A stretch of DNA of 64,000 nucleotides from Lysobacter sp. M2-1 (GTDB lineage Bacteria > Pseudomonadota > Gammaproteobacteria > Xanthomonadales > Xanthomonadaceae): contig NZ_JAKPBU010000001.1 of the NCBI RefSeq assembly GCF_022662495.1, positions 558,001 to 622,000 of the forward strand, given 5' to 3'. Below are positions 7,590 to 14,158 of the stretch, piece by piece. The notes below the pieces were generated by a model, which saw nothing but the letters and a program-made list of their open reading frames with translations, was not told the DNA's origin and did not search any database. Position 1 is the stretch's first letter; the number at the start of each line of letters is the position of its first letter. Position numbers and translations under genes: made by a program.

Positions 7590-8927
7590 CTAATCGGCAG
7601 TCGACGGCGCAGTGGTAATCCGCCACACGGCGTTGCCCACATCGTCGGCCACCAGCACTCCGCCCTTCGCATCCACGGCAATCCCGACCGGACGCCCACG
7701 TGCGTTGCCCTCGGCGTCGAGGAAGCCGGTCAGCACGTCCTCGATCGGTCCGGACGGCTGCCCTTGGGCGAAGGGGACGAAGACCACCTTGTATCCGTTC
7801 AGGGGCTTGCGGTTCCAGGACCCGTGCAATCCGATGAACGCCCCGCCGGCATGGAACGCAAGACCCAGTGGCGCGACGTGCGCGCCCAGCGCGTAGTCCG
7901 GCTTCACCGCCTTCCCCATCAGATCCGGTCGCGGCGGCGACACGCGCGTATCCACATGCGGGCCGTAATAGCCGTAAGGCCAGCCGTAGAACGCGCCTTC
8001 GCGCACCGAGGTCAGATAATCCGGCACCAGGTCGCTGCCGAGTTCGTCGCGCTCGTTGACCACCGCCCACAGCGCGCCGGTGTGCGGTTCCCATGCCAGC
8101 CCTACGGGATTGCGCAGGCCCGAGGCGAACACACGGTAGCTGCGCGCCTGGGGGTCGACTTCGAGGATCGCCGCGCGGTCGGTTTCCGCCGCCATGCCGT
8201 TCTCGCCGATGTTGCTGTTGGAACCCACGCCCACGTAGAGCCGGGTCCCATCGCGGCTGGCCAGCAGGCTCTTGGTCCAGTGATGGTTGAGCTCCGCGCC
8301 CTTGCCGGGAAGGTCGACCACTTTCTCAAGGGCGCCATCGATCCGGGTCGCGCCTGTCGTGTAGGGCATTCGCATCAATGCGTCGGCGTTGGCCACGTAG
8401 AGCGTGTTGCCGACCAGGGCCATGCCGAACGGCGAATGCAGACCGCCGAGCAAGGTGCTGCGCGTTTCGGCGACTCCGTCGCCGTCGCGATCGCGCAACA
8501 GGGTGATGCGCTCCGCGCTGGGCGCGGCGGCACCGGCCTTCTTCATCGCCGCGGCCATGATCTTGCCCTTCAGTCCCCCGATTCCGCTCTTGCCGGCGGG
8601 CGCATTGGTTTCGGCCACCAGCACGTCGCCGTTGGGCAGCACGTAGAGCCAGCGCGGGTGAGACAGGTCGCGCGCGAACGCCGTGACCCGTCGGCCGGCG
8701 ACGGGTGTGGGTGTCGCATCGGGCGCCCATCCTTTCGCAGGCGCGATGGATACGGTCGGGATGATTCGCTGCTCCGGCGCCGCGAGTACCGGATTGGGCC
8801 CGGTATCTTCGCGCGCCGCCAGCCGGGCGCTTTCCGTGCAGGAACACGACACGGTGGCGACGGCCAGCAGGGCGGTCAGCGGCGCAGCCCGCACCGGCAT
8901 CCCGCCCGCATGCAGGCGTGAATGCAT
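7590..8927 (-). CDS. PQQ-type (sorbosone/aldose) sugar dehydrogenase, exported
   Basis: The roughly 440-residue exported protein is a six-bladed beta-propeller of the soluble quinoprotein glucose/sorbosone dehydrogenase family. Recognisable blocks are FARDLSHPRWLYVLPNGDVLVAET, GNTLYVANADALMRMPY, LYVGVGSNSNIGENG, LRNPVGLAWEPHTGALWAV, AFYGWPYGYYG and GVLVADDVGNAVWRI. Family members oxidise sugars in the periplasm using PQQ. A hydrophobic segment ending in VSCSC suggests a lipoprotein or cleaved signal. Start candidates are 8954, 8927 and 8900; 8900 gives the shortest signal peptide, and none has a strong ribosome site. Confidence 0.85.
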   Translation of the reverse strand: MHSRLHAGGMPVRAAPLTALLAVATVSCSCTESARLAAREDTGPNPVLAAPEQRIIPTVSIAPAKGWAPDATPTPVAGRRVTAFARDLSHPRWLYVLPNGDVLVAETNAPAGKSGIGGLKGKIMAAAMKKAGAAAPSAERITLLRDRDGDGVAETRSTLLGGLHSPFGMALVGNTLYVANADALMRMPYTTGATRIDGALEKVVDLPGKGAELNHHWTKSLLASRDGTRLYVGVGSNSNIGENGMAAETDRAAILEVDPQARSYRVFASGLRNPVGLAWEPHTGALWAVVNERDELGSDLVPDYLTSVREGAFYGWPYGYYGPHVDTRVSPPRPDLMGKAVKPDYALGAHVAPLGLAFHAGGAFIGLHGSWNRKPLNGYKVVFVPFAQGQPSGPIEDVLTGFLDAEGNARGRPVGIAVDAKGGVLVADDVGNAVWRITTAPSTAD

Positions 8928-8950
8928 TCCAACGGCCGCCGTGCGCCGTT

Positions 8951-9139
8951 TCATGGCCGCGGTCGCCGCTCGCGTGTTTCGCCGTGGGTCAGGGACGGAT
9001 CGGTTCCTTCGGCCGGTGCACGGCTTGGTTCGGGCTCGCTCTTCTTGCGGGTCCCCGGATGCCTGCCCTTGTCCGGCCCGGCCTGCGGGTCGCCGACGCT
9101 GCCGTGCCTGGGCTGGCCGCTGTCCTGTGGCTTGACCAT
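8951..9139 (-). CDS. Small disordered Pro/Gly/Glu-rich protein
   Basis: The 62-residue ORF begins MVKPQDSGQPRHGSVGDP and stays hydrophilic throughout (GPDKGRHPGTRKKSEPEP), with no predicted structure. The strong Shine-Dalgarno GCGGAGG, 4 nt before the ATG, argues that it is translated. It overlaps or nearly abuts the 5' end of the sugar dehydrogenase gene and diverges from ku. Similar small proteins occur in Xanthomonadales as far as I recall; function unknown. Confidence 0.6.
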   Translation of the reverse strand: MVKPQDSGQPRHGSVGDPQAGPDKGRHPGTRKKSEPEPSRAPAEGTDPSLTHGETRERRPRP

Positions 9140-9291
9140 GTTGCCTCCGCGAGCGCTGGGAACATCGCATGACAGCACGCATGGGGTGAACGGGTTGCAT
9201 TGCCGCCGCCGCTCCGCCCACATGCGCAGCTAACGTCCTTGTCACGGGCGCTGCGCTGCAATTCTGGATTCGCATCCGCGTGGAGAACGCC

Positions 9292-10197
9292 ATGGCCCGT
9301 CCGATCTGGTCCGGCACCCTGTCCTTCGGCCTGCTCAACATCCCGGTACAGCTGATGTCCGGCGAAAAGCGCACCGACCTGAGCTTCCGCATGCTCGATG
9401 CGCGCGACAAATCGCCGATCCGTTACGAGCGCGTCAATGCCGAGACCGGCGAAGAGGTGCCGTGGAAGGAAATCGTCAAGGCCTATGAATACGACAAGGG
9501 CAGCTATGTGGTCCTGGAGCAGGAGGACATCAAGTCCGCGGCGCCCGAGAGCCATGATGCGGTCGAGGTCGAAGCCTTCGTCGACGCGACCGCGATCGGC
9601 CCGCAGTACTTCGAGAAGCCCTACGTACTGGTTCCGGCCAAGAAGGCCGAAAAGGGCTACGTCCTGCTCCGCGAAACCCTGAAGAAGACCGGCAAGATCG
9701 GCATCGCGCGCGTGGTCATCCGCACCCGCGAGCATCTATGCGCGGTATTGCCGCAGGGTGACGCGCTGATGCTGATGATGATGCGCTATCCGCAGGAGCT
9801 GGTGGACGTGGACGTCTACAACATTCCTTCGGGCGCGACCGGCGACTACCGGGTGACGGCCAAGGAGCTGCAGATGGCCGAAGCCCTGATCGGCTCGATG
9901 GAAAGCGAATGGTCTCCGGGCGACTTCAAGGACGAATTCAGGAGCAGGCTGCAGAAGGTGATCGAGAAACGGGTCAAGGCCAAGGGCGGCACCGTGCGCA
10001 AGCCCGAGGAGGAGGAATCGCTGCACGCGGATGCCACCACCAATGTGGTCGACTTCATGTCCCTGCTGCAGAAGAGCATCGACGCGAAGAAGCGCACGCC
10101 AGCGACGGCGACCAAGAAGGCGCCAGGCAAGAAGGCGGCGAAAAAGGCCGCCAAGAAGGCGCCGGCCAAGAAGGCCTCGAAGCGCAAGTCGGCCTGA
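9292..10197 (+). CDS. ku: Ku protein of bacterial NHEJ
   Basis: The 301-residue protein starts MARPIWSGTLSFGLLNIPVQL, the hallmark of bacterial Ku. The core DNA-ring domain runs to about residue 250, with conserved YEYDKGSYVVLEQEDI and LLRETLKKTGKIGIARVVIR. The last ~45 residues are a Lys/Ala tail (repeats of KKAAKKA and KKAPAKK), as in other Ku proteins with DNA-binding tails. Ku encircles broken DNA ends as a homodimer and recruits LigD. The ATG at 9292 is preferred over the GTG at 9280 because GGAG sits 6 nt before it. It is followed after 9 nt by ligD. Confidence 0.97.
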   Translation: MARPIWSGTLSFGLLNIPVQLMSGEKRTDLSFRMLDARDKSPIRYERVNAETGEEVPWKEIVKAYEYDKGSYVVLEQEDIKSAAPESHDAVEVEAFVDATAIGPQYFEKPYVLVPAKKAEKGYVLLRETLKKTGKIGIARVVIRTREHLCAVLPQGDALMLMMMRYPQELVDVDVYNIPSGATGDYRVTAKELQMAEALIGSMESEWSPGDFKDEFRSRLQKVIEKRVKAKGGTVRKPEEEESLHADATTNVVDFMSLLQKSIDAKKRTPATATKKAPGKKAAKKAAKKAPAKKASKRKSA

Positions 10198-10206
10198 GGC
10201 CGGGCT

Positions 10207-12900
10207 GTGAGCCTGCGCGACTACGCACGCAAGCGGCGCTTCGCCGACACGCCCGAGCCGGCAGACGATGCCGGGCGCGCAGGCGGCCGCGGCAGGCACC
10301 GCCCGATCTTCGTGGTGCAGCTGCACAATGCCCGTGCGCGGCACTACGACTTCCGGCTCGAGGCCGACGGTGCGCTCAAGAGCTGGGCGGTGCCGAAAGG
10401 ACCGTCGCTGCGCGCGGGAGAGAAGCGGCTCGCGGTGCAGGTCGAGGACCATCCCCTGTCCTACGCCGGCTTCGAAGGCGAGATCCCGGAAGGCAACTAC
10501 GGCGCCGGACACGTACTCGTGTTCGATCAGGGCGTGTGGGCCTGCGAAGGCGATCCGCTGGAAGGCATCGCCGCGGGCAAGCTCGACTTCAGCCTGCATG
10601 GGTCCAAGCTGCGCGGTCAGTGGAAGCTGGTGCGCACCGGCATGCGCGGCGGACGCGGCGATGGCAAGCCGCAGTGGCTGCTGATCAAGCGCAACGACGA
10701 ATACGCGGCGGATGTGGAGGCCGACGATCTGGTGGAGGTCGAGCCGGGTCCGGAATCCTCGGCCGCGACCCGGCGGGTATGGGACTCCATCGAAGGCGAG
10801 CTGGTGGTGCCGAAGACGGCTGCAAAGCCGCACGCCACAAGCAGCCGTGCGACCACCAAGGCCCCGCCGAAGAATGCGCGCCGCAAGCCCCGCCGCAGCG
10901 ACGCGACCTGGAAAAAACGCGCGCTCGCGCTGGAGGGCGCCAAGCCGCGTCCCTTCCCCCCCGGCTTCAAGCCCGAACTGGCCACGCTGCGCGAACACGC
11001 GCCCCGCGGCGACGACTGGCTGCACGAAGTCAAGTGGGACGGTTACCGCATGCTCGCCGATCTGGTCGACGGCAAGGTCAAGCTGCGCTCGCGCAACGAC
11101 CTAGACTGGACGCCGGATTTCCCCGAGATCGTCGAAGCCATCGAGGCGCTGCCGGTCTCGGATGCACGCCTGGATGGCGAACTGGTGGCACTGGGCCCGG
11201 AAGGCGTGAGCGACTTCGCCCTGCTGCAGCGCACGCTGCAGGGCCGGTCCAACGCCTCGCTGCGCTACATGCTGTTCGACATGCCGGGCATTGCCGGCGT
11301 GGACCTGTCGCACGCAGCGCTCGTGGACCGCAAGGCGCTGCTCGAATCGCTGCTCGAACAGGCGGGCGGCGAAGCGCTGGCCTATAGCAGCCACGTGCTG
11401 GGTCACGGCGAAGAGGTGTTCGCGGCCAGCGCCACCCAGGGGCTGGAAGGCATCATCGCCAAGCGCCTCGATGCGCCGTATTCGCAAACGCGCAATGCGC
11501 AGTGGGTGAAGGTCAAGCACGCACAGGGCGACGAGTTCGTGGTGGTGGGCTATACCGCGCCGCGCGGTGCGCGCACCGCCTTCGGTGCGTTGCTGATGGC
11601 GGTGCCGGATCAGGACGGGCTGCGCTATGTCGGCCGGGTCGGCACCGGCTACAACGACGAGACCCTGCGCGCGTTGCACGCGAAGCTGCAGCCGCTGCGG
11701 CGCAAGACCGCGACGGTGGAGCTTCCCGATCACCTGCCGCACGACAAGCGCGACCGCGGCAATATCCACTGGGTGCGACCGCAGCTGGTCGTCGAAGTCG
11801 CCTATCGCGGCTGGGGCAAGGACGGCCTGCTACGCCAGGCCAGCTTCCAGCGCATCCGCATCGACAAGACCGTGGAGGACCTGATGGCGACTGCGAAGGC
11901 AAGCAAGCCCACGAAGAAAGCAACGAAAAAAGCGGCCGTCGCCCGATCCAGGCAAGCTGCCGCTCCTGTGAAGGCCGCGAAGGCCGCGAAAGCCGCGAAA
12001 CCGGCGTCGAAACCCGCTGCGCGCCGTGCCGGAGCTTCGCCACAGGTCCAGATCAGCAGTCGCGACCGGGTCGTGTTCCCCGATGCCGGCATCACCAAGG
12101 GCGAAGTAGCCGACTATTACACCGCGATCGCCGGGCGCATCCTTCCGGATCTCGCGAACCGGCCGCTGTCGATCGTACGTTGCCCCGATGGCGCCACGGG
12201 TACCTGCTTTTTCCAGAAACACCATGCAGACACGCTGGGGCCGCATGTGCACGCGATCAGGCTCAAGGAGAAGAGCGGCGCCGACGATTACCTGTATATC
12301 GATGATGCCGACGGCCTGCTCGAACTGGTGCAGATGAACGTGCTGGAGTTCCATCCCTGGGGCGCGCACGTGGACAAACCCGAGCAGCCGGACACGATGG
12401 TGTTCGACCTGGACCCCGGGCCCGGAATCGAATGGAAGCAAGTCGTTGCGGCGGCGCGCGATGTACGCGCGCGATTGGAAGACGCAGGACTGCAAAGCTT
12501 CGTGCGGCTGACCGGCGGCAAGGGTTTGCACGTGGTCGTGCCGATCCGGCGCGGCCCGACGTGGGATGCGGTCAAGGATTTCACCGGCGCGTTCGCCGAG
12601 GCCATGGCCACGCACAAGCCGCTGCACTACGTCGCCACCATGAGCAAGGCCAAGCGCAACGACCGGATCTTCATCGACTGGCTGCGCAACGGCCGCGGGG
12701 CCACCAGCGTGTGCGGCTGGTCGCTGCGCGCGCGCGCCGGCGCCCCGGTCGCCGTGCCGATCCGCTGGGAGGAGCTCGGGCGTGTCGGCGCACCACCCGC
12801 CTTCGGCCTGCACAAAGCGCTCAGGCGCGCGAAGACGTTGAAGCAGGATCCATGGGAGGACTACTTCGCCTGCAAGCAGGCATTGCCCAAGCTGCGCTGA
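10207..12900 (+). CDS. ligD: ATP-dependent DNA ligase LigD (PE-ligase-polymerase)
   Basis: The 897-residue multidomain NHEJ enzyme has its domains in the Pseudomonas order. The 3'-phosphoesterase is at about 30-190 (FVVQLHNARARHYDFRLE, FEGEIPEGNYGAG). The adenylation/OB ligase is at about 255-560, with nucleotidyl-lysine motif KWDGYR starting at Lys276 and motif IIIa YMLFDM. A Lys/Ala linker lies near 565-605. The primase-type polymerase is at about 615-890, with catalytic FDLDPG (Asp734, Asp736) and RLTGGKGLHVVVPI. It processes, fills in and seals ends bound by Ku. The start is a GTG at 10207 with GAGG upstream, 9 nt after ku, so the two genes form an operon. Confidence 0.97.
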   Translation: MSLRDYARKRRFADTPEPADDAGRAGGRGRHRPIFVVQLHNARARHYDFRLEADGALKSWAVPKGPSLRAGEKRLAVQVEDHPLSYAGFEGEIPEGNYGAGHVLVFDQGVWACEGDPLEGIAAGKLDFSLHGSKLRGQWKLVRTGMRGGRGDGKPQWLLIKRNDEYAADVEADDLVEVEPGPESSAATRRVWDSIEGELVVPKTAAKPHATSSRATTKAPPKNARRKPRRSDATWKKRALALEGAKPRPFPPGFKPELATLREHAPRGDDWLHEVKWDGYRMLADLVDGKVKLRSRNDLDWTPDFPEIVEAIEALPVSDARLDGELVALGPEGVSDFALLQRTLQGRSNASLRYMLFDMPGIAGVDLSHAALVDRKALLESLLEQAGGEALAYSSHVLGHGEEVFAASATQGLEGIIAKRLDAPYSQTRNAQWVKVKHAQGDEFVVVGYTAPRGARTAFGALLMAVPDQDGLRYVGRVGTGYNDETLRALHAKLQPLRRKTATVELPDHLPHDKRDRGNIHWVRPQLVVEVAYRGWGKDGLLRQASFQRIRIDKTVEDLMATAKASKPTKKATKKAAVARSRQAAAPVKAAKAAKAAKPASKPAARRAGASPQVQISSRDRVVFPDAGITKGEVADYYTAIAGRILPDLANRPLSIVRCPDGATGTCFFQKHHADTLGPHVHAIRLKEKSGADDYLYIDDADGLLELVQMNVLEFHPWGAHVDKPEQPDTMVFDLDPGPGIEWKQVVAAARDVRARLEDAGLQSFVRLTGGKGLHVVVPIRRGPTWDAVKDFTGAFAEAMATHKPLHYVATMSKAKRNDRIFIDWLRNGRGATSVCGWSLRARAGAPVAVPIRWEELGRVGAPPAFGLHKALRRAKTLKQDPWEDYFACKQALPKLR

Positions 12901-13055
12901 AGCCCGCATCCGTCGCGCCCAAGACTGTTCGTGCGCCTCGCCCGTTGCGGACTGCGCGCGCTTCCTCCCGATCTCGCCCGCATTCCGACCGACGACGCGT
13001 GCATCTCGTGATCGCGACCGTTCGTCGGCATCGAGGCATTCTTCGCAGGAACAGG

Positions 13056-13084
13056 TTGCATAACGATTTGCGCGAGCGTATCGT
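13056..13084 (+). promoter_or_regulatory. Candidate sigma-70 promoter of the RNA-repair leader
   Basis: TTGCAT (13056-13061) and TATCGT (13079-13084) are separated by exactly 17 nt, predicting a transcription start near 13090, about 43 nt before the small ORF at 13133. The match to consensus is moderate. It lies in the otherwise featureless 232-nt gap after ligD. Confidence 0.4.
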
Positions 13085-13132
13085 GCGCGCCCTTCGTCCT
13101 TGCGACGACGTGTACAACACACACCTAGAGCC

Positions 13133-13261
13133 ATGACGCATTCCTTCCACATCGCAAACCTGCTCGATCTGCGGCGCGCACGCCGCGGCCTGGCAGCGCG
13201 CGTGCCCGCGTATCGCCCGACCGTCGGCGATCGCAAGGAACTGCGGCCCACCATCAGCTGA
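13133..13261 (+). CDS. Putative 42-residue Arg-rich leader peptide
   Basis: The ORF encodes 42 residues with eight arginines (positions 14, 15, 17, 18, 23, 28, 34, 38), four of them within LRRARRG. It begins MTHSFHIANLLDL and has no signal peptide or known domain. Its stop codon overlaps the first of a series of mutually exclusive RNA hairpins that end in an intrinsic terminator, which is the layout of a transcription-attenuation leader. The ribosome site is weak (TAGAG). The alternative is a free-standing small protein whose own terminator follows. No amino-acid biosynthesis gene lies downstream; the next genes are tRNA-like elements, slipin and rtcB. Confidence 0.5.
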   Translation: MTHSFHIANLLDLRRARRGLAARVPAYRPTVGDRKELRPTIS

Positions 13262-13340
13262 TCTTTCGCCTACGGAAGATCGGCACCCGATCTTCCGAGG
13301 ACACGCGAACGCCCTCGGATCCTGTCCGGGGGCTTTTTTT
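13260..13340 (+). promoter_or_regulatory. Candidate five-segment transcription attenuator with intrinsic terminator
   Basis: Four successive pairings are visible. Segment 0 (13260-13268) pairs with segment 1 (13273-13281): 9 bp including one G-U, loop CCTA. Segment 1 extended (13273-13283) pairs with segment 2 (13287-13297): 11 bp perfect, loop CAC. Segment 2 end (13294-13300, TCCGAGG) pairs with segment 3 (13313-13319, CCTCGGA): 7 bp perfect. Segment 3 (13311-13319) pairs with segment 4 (13325-13333): 9 bp with one G-U and then seven Ts (13334-13340), an intrinsic terminator. Neighbouring pairings exclude each other. A ribosome reaching the stop at 13259-13261 would cover segment 0 and favour 1:2 and the terminator; a ribosome stalled upstream would allow 0:1, then the 2:3 antiterminator. 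The regulation is inferred; the pairings are read from the sequence. Confidence 0.6.
13311..13340 (+). terminator. Intrinsic terminator of the leader
   Basis: A 9-bp stem (GCCCTCGGA / TCCGGGGGC, one G-U pair) with a 5-nt loop is followed by seven consecutive Ts. It ends transcripts about 50 nt after the small ORF unless the antiterminator forms. Confidence 0.8.
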
Positions 13341-13650
13341 GCGCGTTCGCGAATGGAGTTGGTTCAAGAAATCTGCCGACACGATCCGCATCCCAGGCAT
13401 CCGGGCATCGACTGCCCGCAGGAAGGGATTTCCGCTGTGAGGCGCTGCTGCTGCATGCAGCATGAGGCGCTGTGCCCCGATGCCGGGCACGGGCGGCGGG
13501 CGGGTTCGCGTCGGCGACGGAATTGACGCCGGTTTGGCGTCAATACGAAGCATCGTTCGAATGGCTTCCAGCGGCTCGGGCTCGCACGCCCGGCCGGTGC
13601 GCGCGGCGCTGCCGTGGCGTATGCCCGAAGCCGGGAGAGATGTTTCGAGC
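13341..13650 (+). ncRNA. Structured non-coding stretch before the tRNA-like elements
   Basis: No convincing gene lies here, but strong hairpins do. TGCTGCATGCAGCA is a perfect palindrome at 13449-13462, flanked by two direct copies of TGAGGCGCTG. A 9-bp perfect stem ATTGACGCC / GGCGTCAAT with loop GGTTT spans 13522-13544. GTGCCC/GGGCAC can pair at 13472-13490. A minus-strand frame crosses the region but has no support. I read it as part of a structured leader or sRNA. Confidence 0.4.
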
Positions 13651-13720
13651 GGACGAAAGCTCAGAGGTTGAGCAGCGGCGCGAGCCGTTGGCCGCCGGTT
13701 CGAATCCGGCTCGTCCACCA
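13651..13720 (+). ncRNA. tRNA-like element 1: acceptor, D and T arms with a shortened anticodon arm
   Basis: The 70 nt fold like a tRNA. The 6-bp acceptor is GGACGA / TCGTCC followed by ACCA; the D arm is GCTC-AGAGGTT-GAGC with the GG pair in the loop; the T arm is GCCGG-TTCGAAT-CCGGC with a canonical TTCGAAT loop. The anticodon arm is replaced by CGGC-GCGA-GCCG, a stem closed by a GNRA tetraloop, so there is no seven-base anticodon loop and it cannot decode. Position 8 is A rather than T, and the acceptor has lost one pair. The encoded CCA end and intact T arm suggest recognition by tRNA-processing or repair enzymes. It may be a tRNA pseudogene or a tRNA mimic like the tRNA-like module of bacterial Y RNAs. 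Confidence 0.6.
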
Positions 13721-13792
13721 CTGGATAGCTCAGAGGGTTAGAGCATCGGTCTCATAAACCGACTGTCGCGGGTTCGACTCCCGCTCCAACAA
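13719..13792 (+). tRNA. Degenerate tRNA-Met/Ile2-like element, anticodon CAT
   Basis: Directly after element 1, overlapping its CCA by two bases, is a second cloverleaf. It has T8, D arm GCTC-AGAGGGTTA-GAGC, anticodon arm TCGGT-CTCATAA-ACCGA with anticodon CAT, and T arm GCGGG-TTCGACT-CCCGC. The acceptor is defective: only the inner four pairs form (TGGA / TCCA), the outer three (CAC against ACA) do not pair, and no CCA is encoded. It looks like a tRNA whose 5' end was replaced by the 3' end of element 1. A scanner might call it tRNA-Met; normal charging is doubtful. Confidence 0.55.
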
Positions 13793-14158
13793 CGACCTGT
13801 CACGTCGTTAACCGGGCGCAAGCCCACACCAGGAAACGCCCCGTGCGGCGTTTCGCCAGGCGTCGCGCTTCGGTGTGGTGCGCAACGGAACGCCGCAGCG
13901 GTGATATCGCCGGGCCCGCGCCCTCGAGGCAAGCCGGCGGTCGCAGGACACGCGAAAGCGGCAGCAGCAATGCCGCGGATGCGTCGAACGCGATCGCCGC
14001 CCTGCGGACAGCACGCCGGCTCCGCGGTATCCACGTCAGGGGCGCTTCCACCCATTCCTTTGCCCGCTTCGACTTTGGAGCGTGCACCGCGAGACCCGAT
14101 CCATCGCGCGCATTACCAAGCGGATCGGACCACCAGAGCCAACCAAGGAGAACTTCCA
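13791..14158 (+). ncRNA. Structured 5' leader of the slipin gene
   Basis: The 368 nt between the tRNA-like elements and the slipin ATG carry no gene that I can support. Hairpins cluster in the first 90 nt: AACGAC/GTCGTT (13791-13809); GGGC-GCAA-GCCC with a GNRA loop (13814-13825); GAAACGCC/GGCGTTTC (13833-13854); the last can sit inside an outer CCACACC/GGTGTGG stem (13824-13830 with 13872-13878). From about 13880 to 14140 I see nothing definite. AAGGAG at 14145-14150 is the ribosome site of the slipin gene. Confidence 0.4.

Noticed and set aside
13254-13721. A 155-codon minus-strand frame across the leader and tRNA-like element 1
   Set aside because: No ribosome site and Pro/Arg/Ser-rich low complexity. 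It lies over a terminator and tRNA-like fold, which explain the sequence better.
13719-13792. Element 2 considered as a normal tRNA-Met gene
   Set aside because: Three of seven acceptor pairs are mismatched, no CCA is encoded and its 5' end overlaps element 1; kept only as a degenerate tRNA-like element.
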